Source: Phycisphaerales bacterium UBA7708 (GTDB lineage Bacteria; Planctomycetota; Phycisphaerae; Sedimentisphaerales; Anaerohalosphaeraceae). From it: 13,549 nt of DNA. The stretch spans positions 5,411 to 18,959 of the forward strand of contig DLFY01000104.1 of assembly GCA_002482415.1 (NCBI GenBank), given 5' to 3'. Both the position numbers and the translations under genes were made by a program. Numbering within the stretch: position 1 is the first letter of the stretch; every line of letters starts with the position of its first letter. Positions 7,927-13,294 of the stretch are shown here, one piece after another. Below the pieces are notes generated by a model, which was not told the origin of the DNA, did no database searches, and saw only the letters and a program-made list of their open reading frames with translations.

Positions 7927-8025
7927 CTGATCCTACTTGAAATTTCCCGTTTCGTCGCGGCTAAGTACAGTAGCTTCAACCACTTGCTTGTTTTGCTCGC
8001 GGAAAAATCATACCCGTTGGGTATA
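7922..8025. repeat. 104-bp dispersed repeat, copy 2
   Basis: Same orientation as copy 1 at 5901-6004, with ten substitutions and no indel. It keeps the ATACCC-GTT-GGGTAT hairpin at one end. Read on the minus strand, both copies contain a short conserved frame (ATVLSR, ET, NFK), but it is too short to call a gene. Confidence 0.85.
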
Positions 8026-8161
8026 GCAGGTCTGGTTAGAGATTCCTTCAATATGGCTTGATGCATTTTTTAAGTATTCCGCAAATTATCCAAAGTTGTG
8101 ATTGCCTGTTTAGTCAAATTCAATTTCCTTGTAGCCAAAGTACATATATTATGCCCTCTTA

Positions 8162-8227
8162 TGCGTAAAATGCAAGTTTTTAAAAGAAAGCACGCTCGAT
8201 AATTCAGGCGTCTTGACTTTTTACGCA
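8162..8227. promoter_or_regulatory. Inverted repeat overlapping the argH promoter
   Basis: TGCGTAAAA at 8162-8170 is the exact reverse complement of TTTTACGCA at 8219-8227, and the similarity continues with CAAG on the distal side of each arm. The downstream arm lies in the spacer between the -35 and -10 boxes, a position suited to a repressor. It does not match the classical ARG box consensus. Confidence 0.4.
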
Positions 8228-8240
8228 AATCTTGTATTAT
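8213..8240 (+). promoter_or_regulatory. Probable promoter of argH
   Basis: TTGACT (8213-8218) and TATTAT (8235-8240) are separated by 16 bp. The rest of the 8026-8282 gap shows nothing beyond this and the inverted repeat. Confidence 0.55.
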
Positions 8241-8282
8241 CAATCAGTTAAAATCTCTAAAGTCCTTTACTGGAGTAGATTT

Positions 8283-9674
8283 ATGACCAAGCAGGAAAAA
8301 AGCTGGCAGCATCGGCTGGACGGTTCGACGGATGTACTGGCGGTGGATTTTGTGGAGTCGCTGTCGTACGACTGGCGGCTGTATCAATATGATATCGTCG
8401 GTTCGATTGCCCACGCGCGGATGTTGGCGGCCCAGAAGATAATCACCAAAGCGGAATTTGAGGCGATTCAGGCCGGACTGGTCGAGATTTCCGAACAGAT
8501 TGCCGCCGGCAAGTTCGTCTTCGACAAGACCCAGGAAGATATCCACATGGCCGTCGAGTCGGCCCTGATCAAAAAAATCGGCGATCCCGGCCGCAAGCTC
8601 CACACCGGGCGCAGCCGCAATGACCAGGTCGCCACCGATATCCGCCTGTGGATGCGGGACGAAATCGAGGCGATCCAGAGCTACATTGTCCAGTTGCAGC
8701 GGGCCTTTGTCACGCTGGCCGCCAAATACACCGAAGCCATCATGCCGGCCTATACTCATCTGCAGCGGGCCCAGCCGGTCAGCATCGCCGCGTACCTGCT
8801 GAGCTTTGTGGAGCAGTTGGCGCGGGATTACACCCGGCTGGCCGATTGCCGCAGGCGGCTTAATGTCTGTCCGCTGGGCAGCGGGGCGGTGGCGGGGACG
8901 ACCCTGCCGCTGGATCGGCAGCAGACGGCCCGGGACCTGGGCTTTGCCGACATTACGTATAACAGCATCGACGCGGTGGCGGATCGCGATTTCTGTGCGG
9001 AGTTTATCTTCTGCGGGTCGCTGATTGCCGCCCATCTGTCGCGGCTGGCGGAGGACTGGATTCTTTATACGGCGGCAGAATTTTCGTTTATCCGTACTGC
9101 CGATGCCTATTGCACCAGTTCCAGCATGATGCCGCAGAAACGCAACCCCGATATGCTGGAGCTGATTCGCGGCAAGACCGGCTCGGTCTATGGCGCCCTG
9201 ATGGCGATGCTGACGATTCTCAAGGCCCAGCCTTCGACGTATAACCGCGACCTGCAGGAAGATAAGCTGCACGTGTTCAAGGCTGCGGACGTGACCAGCC
9301 AGTGCCTGCGGATGGCCGCAGCGATTGTTTCGCATACGACATTCAATACCGACCGGATTGCCGCTGGGCTGGATCGCGGTTTTCTCGACGCGACGGCGCT
9401 GGCTGAGTACCTGGTCCGCAAGGGCATTCCCTTCCGTCAGGCTCATGGTGTTGTCGGCGGACTGGTGGCCCTGTGCGAAAAAGAGGGCAAGGAAAAGCTG
9501 GCCGACCTGTCGCTGGCGCAGTTTCAGGCCGCCTGCGACAAAATCGAACAGGACGTCTATCAGACGCTCAACCCGGCCGGCGTGTGCCAATCGTACCAGA
9601 CCGAAGGCTCCGGCGGCTGTGCCTCGGCGATGTCGCAGGTGAAGTATTGGGGGGAGAGGCTGAAAAAAATGTAA
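8283..9674 (+). CDS. argH: Argininosuccinate lyase
   Basis: The 463-residue product is full length for ArgH. It contains SYDWRLYQYDIVGSIAHARML near the N-terminus, EDIHMAVES, HTGRSRNDQVATD (substrate-binding), MPAYTHLQRAQPVS, and the fumarase/aspartase signature around SSSMMPQKRNPD, which carries the catalytic loop serine. It ends in the usual GGCASAMSQ region. Predicted reaction: cleavage of argininosuccinate to arginine and fumarate in the cytoplasm, the last step of arginine synthesis. The ATG at 8283 has GGAG 7 nt upstream; an upstream TTG in frame at 8232 is rejected because it overlaps the promoter. The gene is GC-rich, unlike the FHB gene that follows. A repeat array begins 7 nt after its stop. 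Confidence 0.97.
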   Translation: MTKQEKSWQHRLDGSTDVLAVDFVESLSYDWRLYQYDIVGSIAHARMLAAQKIITKAEFEAIQAGLVEISEQIAAGKFVFDKTQEDIHMAVESALIKKIGDPGRKLHTGRSRNDQVATDIRLWMRDEIEAIQSYIVQLQRAFVTLAAKYTEAIMPAYTHLQRAQPVSIAAYLLSFVEQLARDYTRLADCRRRLNVCPLGSGAVAGTTLPLDRQQTARDLGFADITYNSIDAVADRDFCAEFIFCGSLIAAHLSRLAEDWILYTAAEFSFIRTADAYCTSSSMMPQKRNPDMLELIRGKTGSVYGALMAMLTILKAQPSTYNRDLQEDKLHVFKAADVTSQCLRMAAAIVSHTTFNTDRIAAGLDRGFLDATALAEYLVRKGIPFRQAHGVVGGLVALCEKEGKEKLADLSLAQFQAACDKIEQDVYQTLNPAGVCQSYQTEGSGGCASAMSQVKYWGERLKKM

Positions 9675-9680
9675 AGTCAG

Positions 9681-9712
9681 GGTATATAGGTATGTAGGTA
9701 TATAAGTATATA
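9681..9712 (+). repeat. Octamer array A, left arm of FHB element 1
   Basis: Four tandem 8-bp units, consensus RGTATRTA: GGTATATA, GGTATGTA, GGTATATA, AGTATATA. A fifth, diverged unit (GGAGAGAG) forms the ribosome site of FHB1. The array is in reverse complement to array B on the far side of the gene. Confidence 0.8.
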
Positions 9713-9723
9713 GGAGAGAGCTT

Positions 9724-10086
9724 ATGCGAAAGACAGTTCAGAGTTTTGAAGATTTGTTGGTTTGGCAAAAGGCCCATCAACTTGTTCTGCATGTATATAG
9801 GGTTACAAAGGGATTCCCAAAAGAGGAATTATTTGGAATTGTGTCCCAAATACGGCGTTCTGCAGTGTCTGTACCGGCCAATATTGCCGAGGGTTTCAGA
9901 AAGAGCACAAAGGCTGAAAAGCAAAGATATTTGACAATCGCACACGGCTCGTTGGAAGAAACTCGTTATTATTTACTGTTGTCCCGCGATCTTGGATATT
10001 GTCAAATACCAGAGATAAGAAAATTGGCTGACGAAGTTGGCAAGTTATTAACGCTATATTATCGAAGTATTGTTGATTTCGTCTGA
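9724..10086 (+). CDS. Four-helix-bundle protein, 23S rRNA intervening-sequence family (FHB1)
   Basis: 120 residues, full length for the family. Diagnostic blocks are FEDLLVWQKAH (8-18), FPKEELFG, then IRRSAVSVPANIAEGFRK, and SLEETRYYLLLSRDLGY. The four predicted helices carry the usual basic and aromatic surface. Members occur as ORFs inside 23S rRNA intervening sequences and as free-standing genes, and a relative (Avd) serves diversity-generating retroelements; the biochemical role of stand-alone members is unknown. The start is supported by AGGAG 7 nt upstream. It is about 75% identical to FHB2 at 11602-11961. Codon use is more AT-rich than in argH and thiL, which suggests transfer. No reverse transcriptase or rRNA is nearby. 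Confidence 0.92.
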   Translation: MRKTVQSFEDLLVWQKAHQLVLHVYRVTKGFPKEELFGIVSQIRRSAVSVPANIAEGFRKSTKAEKQRYLTIAHGSLEETRYYLLLSRDLGYCQIPEIRKLADEVGKLLTLYYRSIVDFV

Positions 10087-10088
10087 AT

Positions 10089-10112
10089 CTATATACCTAT
10101 ATACCTATATAC
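10089..10112 (-). repeat. Octamer array B, right arm of FHB element 1
   Basis: Three tandem copies of CTATATAC (GTATATAG on the minus strand), starting 3 nt after the FHB1 stop and ending 7 nt before the thiL ATG. It is complementary to array A, so an RNA stem of more than 20 bp enclosing the gene is possible. Confidence 0.8.
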
Positions 10113-10119
10113 ATAACCA

Positions 10120-11028
10120 ATGCCAAAAGAAGACAACATTACATCATGGTTCGCTGCTCAAAGCAAAATCGATCCCGCCCGCTTTCCGATCGGGATCGGC
10201 GACGACATGGCGCAGGTGGCGCTGGATGGCGGGGCTTCGGTGCTGATTACCACCGATATGCTGCTGGACGGCGTGCATTTTGACCTGCGGACGGCGACGC
10301 TGGAGCAGGTGGGGTATAAATCCATGGCCGCAAGCCTGAGCGATTGTGCGGCGATGGCAACGATTCCGCTGTGTGCAGTCTGCGCGGTCGGCCTGCCCAA
10401 AGGCTTTAGCCAGCAGGAATTGAAAGCCCTGCACGCCGGCCTGATTCGGGCGGGGCGGATGTTTGACTGCGAATTGATCGGCGGCGATATCACCGCCTGG
10501 GCCGAACCGTCCCAGCGGCTGGCGGTCAATGTCACGATGCTCAGTAAACCGACCGCATGGCATCCCCCCGTGCGGCGAAACGGGGCAAAGCCGGGGGATT
10601 ATATCTGCGTCTCCGGCCCGCTGGGCGGTTCGCTGGCCGGCAAACACCTGTCGTTTGTGCCGCGGGTGCAGTTGGCTTATGAGATGACACGGCTGGCCCG
10701 CATTCACGCGATGATGGACTTATCCGACGGCCTGAGCACCGACCTGAACCGGATTTGTACACAAAGCCGGGTCGGAGCCTTGATTGAGGCCGCCTGTGTA
10801 CCGATCTCCGATGCCGCCCGGCAATCCGCCGATCCACTGGCTTCGGCTTTAAACGATGGCGAGGATTTCGAATTGCTCTTTACCGTCGCCCCCGACCAAT
10901 GGCAAAAATTACAACCCCTCAGCGATATCGTCCGCGTGGGAACCGTGACCGACTCCGGCCGGATGGAATTGCAGCAGTCCGACGGCCGCATCGTCCCGCT
11001 GGAGCCCAAAGGCTTTGATCATTTGTGA
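10120..11028 (+). CDS. thiL: Thiamine-monophosphate kinase
   Basis: The 302-residue protein, slightly shorter than average, has the PurM/AIR-synthase-like fold markers of ThiL: GIGDDMA (25-31) for Mg-[15 protein letters not shown] (43-54), [13 protein letters not shown] (67-79), LIGGDIT (119-125), [12 protein letters not shown] (158-169), [12 protein letters not shown] (198-209) and [10 protein letters not shown] (245-254). Predicted reaction: ATP-dependent phosphorylation of thiamine phosphate to thiamine diphosphate in the cytoplasm. It lies 33 nt after FHB1. The bases before the ATG are octamer array B and a short AT-rich tail, with no Shine-Dalgarno, so translation may be coupled or weak. 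No alternative start near the conserved N-terminus was found. GC-rich codon use matches argH and tsaE. Confidence 0.95.
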   Translation: MPKEDNITSWFAAQSKIDPARFPIGIGDDMAQVALDGGASVLITTDMLLDGVHFDLRTATLEQVGYKSMAASLSDCAAMATIPLCAVCAVGLPKGFSQQELKALHAGLIRAGRMFDCELIGGDITAWAEPSQRLAVNVTMLSKPTAWHPPVRRNGAKPGDYICVSGPLGGSLAGKHLSFVPRVQLAYEMTRLARIHAMMDLSDGLSTDLNRICTQSRVGALIEAACVPISDAARQSADPLASALNDGEDFELLFTVAPDQWQKLQPLSDIVRVGTVTDSGRMELQQSDGRIVPLEPKGFDHL

Positions 11029-11034
11029 ACAACA

Positions 11035-11066
11035 AGAATATAAGAATACAGGAATACAAGAATACA
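11035..11066 (+). repeat. Unpaired octamer array C between thiL and tsaE
   Basis: Four tandem 8-bp units: AGAATATA, AGAATACA, GGAATACA, AGAATACA (consensus RGAATAYA). Same period as arrays A, B, D and E, but with GA in place of GT and with no inverted partner or FHB gene. It fills most of the 45-nt gap and leaves 7 nt to the tsaE ATG. Confidence 0.8.
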
Positions 11067-11073
11067 GATAGCA

Positions 11074-11547
11074 ATGGAAAAGATCATTGAAATCATCACC
11101 AACTCGGCGAAGGAGACCATCGAACTGGGCAGGAAGCTGGCCGCGGCCCTGCACGGCGGGGAGGTGGTTGCCCTCATTGGCGACCTCGGCAGCGGCAAGA
11201 CCCACCTGATCAAAGGCATCGCCATTGGCCTGAATGCCCCCGACCCAACCAAAGTGTGCAGCCCGACGTTTGTGCTGGTCAACGAGTACGCCGCCGGAGA
11301 CGGCGACCTGACCCTGTATCATATTGACGCCTACCGCCTCAACAGCCTGCGGGAATTTGAATTGCTGGGTTTTGAGGATTTCTGCCGGCCCGATGCGATC
11401 GTGCTGGTCGAGTGGGCCGACAAAGTCCTGCCGGCCCTGTCCGGCCTGAACCTGCTGCGGATTGAACTGTCCCACACCGGCCAGAACCAGCGCCGCATAC
11501 GCATCGTCAATCCGACGGGAGACATGAAAAGAAGTATGCAGGTATAA
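11074..11547 (+). CDS. tsaE: tRNA threonylcarbamoyladenosine biosynthesis ATPase TsaE
   Basis: 157 residues, normal for TsaE/YjeE. The Walker A motif is G36-DLGSGKT43; SPTFVLVNEY (63-72), YHIDAYRL (82-89) and VEWADKV (112-118) are the conserved family blocks. TsaE is the ATPase partner of TsaB-TsaD that makes t6A at position 37 of ANN-decoding tRNAs. The start follows octamer array C and has no clear Shine-Dalgarno. The last five codons (SMQV and stop) read through the first units of octamer array D, so the C-terminal tail after the conserved region may have been replaced when the array arrived. The gene is GC-rich like thiL and argH and is probably on the same transcript. Confidence 0.95.
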   Translation: MEKIIEIITNSAKETIELGRKLAAALHGGEVVALIGDLGSGKTHLIKGIAIGLNAPDPTKVCSPTFVLVNEYAAGDGDLTLYHIDAYRLNSLREFELLGFEDFCRPDAIVLVEWADKVLPALSGLNLLRIELSHTGQNQRRIRIVNPTGDMKRSMQV

Positions 11548-11580
11548 AGGTATACAAGTATACAAGAATAGAAGGAATAA
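11533..11580 (+). repeat. Octamer array D, left arm of FHB element 2
   Basis: Tandem 8-bp units AGTATGCA, GGTATAAA, GGTATACA, AGTATACA (11533-11564), then two diverged units AGAATAGA and AGGAATAA. It begins inside the tsaE coding sequence and carries its TAA at 11545-11547. It is complementary to array E. Confidence 0.8.
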
Positions 11581-11587
11581 AAAAAGC

Positions 11588-11594
11588 AAGGAGG
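11588..11594 (+). promoter_or_regulatory. Ribosome binding site that decides the FHB2 start
   Basis: AAGGAGG lies 1 nt before an ATG at 11596 but 7 nt before the in-frame ATG at 11602. Only the second spacing is workable, and it also gives an N-terminus of the same length as FHB1 within a few residues. Confidence 0.75.
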
Positions 11595-11601
11595 CATGAT
11601 A

Positions 11602-11961
11602 ATGGGGTCGTCGCAGGGGTTTGAAGATTTGCTGGTCTGGAAAAAGGCTCACCAATTCGTTCTTGAAATCTACAAAATTATAAAACAATTTCCCAAAGAA
11701 GAATTGTATGGCGTTGTAGCACAAATGCGTCGCTCGGTGGTTTCTATTCCCGCCAATATAGCCGAGGGATTCAGAAAAACAACCAAAGCCGAAAAACAGC
11801 GGTTTCTGACCATAGCGCATAGCTCACTGGAAGAAACGCGATACTATCTATATTTATCACGCGATCTTGGATATTGCCAAACAACGGAGTTGCTCAAACT
11901 GCTTGAAGAAGTCAGTAAATTATTGACCTTATATTACCGCAGCATTGTGGATTTCAACTAA
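11602..11961 (+). CDS. Four-helix-bundle protein, 23S rRNA intervening-sequence family (FHB2)
   Basis: 119 residues from the preferred ATG (121 from the upstream ATG at 11596). It shares FEDLLVW, FPKEEL, PANIAEGFRK, TKAEKQR, SLEETRYY, LSRDLGYCQ and the C-terminal LTLYYRSIVDF with FHB1, about 86 identical residues of 114 aligned by eye. The proteins are thus clear paralogues but not a recent duplication. The role is unknown; the fold is a four-helix bundle with probable nucleic-acid or protein binding. It follows tsaE by about 50 nt and is the last gene of the run. Codon use is AT-rich compared with tsaE. Confidence 0.92.
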   Translation: MGSSQGFEDLLVWKKAHQFVLEIYKIIKQFPKEELYGVVAQMRRSVVSIPANIAEGFRKTTKAEKQRFLTIAHSSLEETRYYLYLSRDLGYCQTTELLKLLEEVSKLLTLYYRSIVDFN

Positions 11962-11988
11962 TTTAATGGCTTAAAAACAGCACTTTCC

Positions 11989-12020
11989 TGCATACTTGTA
12001 TACCTGCATACCTCTATACC
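11989..12020 (-). repeat. Octamer array E, right arm of FHB element 2
   Basis: On the plus strand four tandem units TGCATACT, TGTATACC, TGCATACC, TCTATACC. Read on the minus strand they are RGTATRBA units like array D, so the two arms can pair over about 30 bases with a few mismatches. Confidence 0.8.
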
Positions 12021-12032
12021 TGATTTTATCGG

Positions 12033-12071
12033 TCTTTAAAAAATCTTCACGATTTCTTTAAAAATTTTCAC
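12033..12071. repeat. Short AT-rich direct repeat
   Basis: TCTTTAAAAAATCTTCAC (12033-12050) recurs as TCTTTAAAAATTTTCAC (12055-12071), a 22-bp period, in the 425-nt gap between FHB2 and the pilin gene. It could be a protein-binding site or chance in AT-rich DNA. Confidence 0.4.
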
Positions 12072-12160
12072 ACTTCATTTGCCACCCGCCCATTTTATTT
12101 CTTACCTTTTGTTTAGAAGCAATTAATGAGTTCTTTGACAAATGAATAGGCGACCCGGCA

Positions 12161-12325
12161 GTGTCCAATGGACACACGAAAAAGACTAATATAAGGACGG
12201 CCATCCGGCCGGACTTTCAATCTTAGCCTCCGGCCCTGCTGACCCGCGACTGGCGGGTCAAGGGCCTTCGGCATTCCAAAGCAAAATAGTAAAGCGTCAA
12301 AAATGGCCCGGCCTATGGTGGCCGG
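12161..12325 (+). promoter_or_regulatory. Highly structured leader of the pilin gene
   Basis: Stacked hairpins precede the pilin: GTGTCC-AAT-GGACAC (12161-12175); a long GC-rich stem in which GACCCGC/GCGGGTC (12241-12259) sits inside GGCCCT/AGGGCC (12232-12266) and an outer GCC/GGC; and CCGGCC-TATGGT-GGCCGG (12308-12325). GGCCGGACTT occurs twice (12208-12217 and 12320-12329). No U-run follows, so these are not ordinary terminators. It could be a cis-regulatory RNA or a repetitive palindromic element. No known riboswitch class was matched. Confidence 0.4.
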
Positions 12326-12386
12326 ACTTAAAAAATCGATACCGAAAACAATGTCAAGAAACACACAAGTAAAGGAGAAACACACA

Positions 12387-12848
12387 ATGAAACGAGCAAG
12401 AAAAGGGTTTACACTGGTTGAAATTTTGATCGTCGTGGTCATTCTGGGTATCTTGGCCGCCATCGTGATACCTCAGTTCAGCCAGGCCAGCACGGATTCC
12501 AAGATCAGCAGCCTGCAGAGTAACCTGCAGAGCATTCGCTCTGCGATTGCCCTGTACAAGATTCAGCACAATGACAATGCTCCTACAGATGCAACTACGA
12601 TTGCTGATCAATTATTGACAGTAACCAATGTTGCGGGTGGTGCACCTGCTGCCGGTGATGAGACCTATGGTCCCTATCTGCAGGTTAAGTTCCCCGTCAA
12701 TCCTTTCTCTGGAAACAATGTACTCGGTGCTGCTGCGGCAGCTAGTGACTGGGTCTATGTCAATAACGGTGATGGTACCTGGTCGTTTGACGTAGGAAAC
12801 GGTTCTGACAGTGGCGCTTCATCCACTGCGTATGTAGGCCTGTACTAA
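12387..12848 (+). CDS. Type IV pilin / GspG-like pseudopilin
   Basis: 153 residues. The class III signal is MKRARKG|FTLVE: cleavage by prepilin peptidase after G7, N-methylation of F8, and the conserved Glu at +5 (E12). The hydrophobic helix ILIVVVILGILAAIVIPQF leads to an amphipathic helix with SNLQSIRSAIALYKIQH. The C-terminal part is small, rich in Gly, Ala, Ser and Asp, and contains YGPYLQVKFPVNPFSG, as in GspG-type pseudopilins, so a role in type II secretion or a thin pilus is likely; the choice between them cannot be made here. AAAGGAG lies 9 nt before the ATG at 12387; an in-frame ATG at 12303 falls inside the structured leader and is rejected. A strong terminator follows, so it is probably a single-gene transcript, as expected for an abundant pilin. 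Confidence 0.92.
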   Translation: MKRARKGFTLVEILIVVVILGILAAIVIPQFSQASTDSKISSLQSNLQSIRSAIALYKIQHNDNAPTDATTIADQLLTVTNVAGGAPAAGDETYGPYLQVKFPVNPFSGNNVLGAAAAASDWVYVNNGDGTWSFDVGNGSDSGASSTAYVGLY

Positions 12849-12878
12849 TCAGCTTACATAAGCCAAGAAAAGATATAG

Positions 12879-12910
12879 CCGGTCGGGAGAGCAATCTCCC
12901 GGCCGGTTTT
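12879..12910 (+). terminator. Rho-independent terminator of the pilin gene
   Basis: A 12-bp stem with one G-T pair (12879-12890 with 12895-12906) is closed by a GCAA tetraloop and followed by TTTTCTTTT. It starts 30 nt after the pilin stop. Confidence 0.92.
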
Positions 12911-12934
12911 CTTTTGGGCTGTGATAGTATTCGT

Positions 12935-12962
12935 TTGTCATTCCCGCGAAGACGGGAATCCA
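12935..12962. repeat. dRS3-like palindromic repeat, copy 1
   Basis: A 28-bp sequence with core ATTCCCGCGAAGACGGGAAT; one stem pair is lost against copy 2 at 13154-13181, the only difference between the two. Its palindromic ATTCCC...GGGAAT core is of the type known from many genomes. Confidence 0.85.
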
Positions 12963-13050
12963 TACGAGTGTCCGTTCCAGTGCCGCTAAAAGTATTGCAT
13001 GGGTAGATACATGAGTGCTGAAGGGCCTGTATCCGGGTTGTCTTGGGGAT

Positions 13051-13085
13051 GAATTGAGAATTTAGAATAGAGAATGCAGAATGAA
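13051..13085 (+). repeat. Heptamer array, left
   Basis: Five tandem 7-bp units: GAATTGA, GAATTTA, GAATAGA, GAATGCA, GAATGAA. An inverted, more decayed array lies at 13240-13267, with the palindromic repeat between them. Confidence 0.7.
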
Positions 13086-13153
13086 ATAAGTTTGCATTCA
13101 CTCCTGAATAACTCAAACTGACCGAATGTTTAAACCATGAAAGTCATTTCAGG

Positions 13154-13181
13154 TTGTCATTCCCGCGAAGGCGGGAATCCA
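13154..13181. repeat. dRS3-like palindromic repeat, copy 2
   Basis: Same 28-bp sequence as at 12935-12962 with a perfect 8-bp stem, ATTCCCGC-GAAG-GCGGGAAT. The 446-nt gap 12849-13294 holds only the terminator, these palindromes and the heptamer arrays; no gene was found in it. Confidence 0.85.
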
Positions 13182-13239
13182 GAGCTTGAAAGTAAAAATC
13201 GGTTAGTTTAAATAAGTCAAATGAAAGGGATATCTGCTC

Positions 13240-13267
13240 TGCATTCTCAATTCTTCATTTTAACTTC
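13240..13267 (-). repeat. Heptamer array, right, inverted
   Basis: On the minus strand it reads GAAGTTA, AAATGAA, GAATTGA, GAATGCA: two exact units shared with the left array and two diverged. It ends 27 nt before the next gene. Confidence 0.6.
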
Positions 13268-13294
13268 TAAATTTTTATATGGGGCGCGAGGTAT

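Larger units (their letters stand above)
9681..10112 (+). mobile_element. Putative FHB element 1 (gene plus inverted octamer arms)
   Basis: An FHB gene is enclosed by array A and by array B in opposite orientation, about 430 bp in all, between argH and thiL. The unit is AT-rich compared with both neighbours. The layout recalls 23S rRNA intervening sequences, which have complementary ends and may encode a protein of this family. No transposase and no clear target-site duplication is seen, so calling it mobile is inference. Confidence 0.4.
11533..12020 (+). mobile_element. Putative FHB element 2 (gene plus inverted octamer arms)
   Basis: Same design as element 1: an FHB gene between array D and the inverted array E, about 490 bp. 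Arms D and E share unit variants (TATGCA, TATACA) that are absent from element 1. Mobility is inferred, not shown. Confidence 0.4.

Noticed and set aside
7843..8061. 72-codon plus-strand frame through repeat copy 2
   Set aside because: The same frame in copy 1 is broken by a stop and the substitutions show no synonymous bias, so coding is not supported.
8244..9590. Long minus-strand open frame (448 codons) opposite argH
   Set aside because: Composition is that of a GC-rich antisense shadow, no family motif is seen, and argH is unambiguous on the other strand.
9681..12020. CRISPR array or diversity-generating retroelement
   Set aside because: The 8-bp units are contiguous with no spacers, and there is no cas gene, reverse transcriptase, or template/variable repeat pair. 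FHB proteins resemble Avd only at family level.
9681..12020. FHB genes as toxin-antitoxin pairs
   Set aside because: Each stands alone with no small partner gene, and the family has no established toxin or antitoxin role.
12215..12275. c-di-GMP (GEMM) riboswitch before the pilin
   Set aside because: GCCTCCGGCC recalls part of the class I motif, but the conserved upstream half and the G-rich 3' half are missing.
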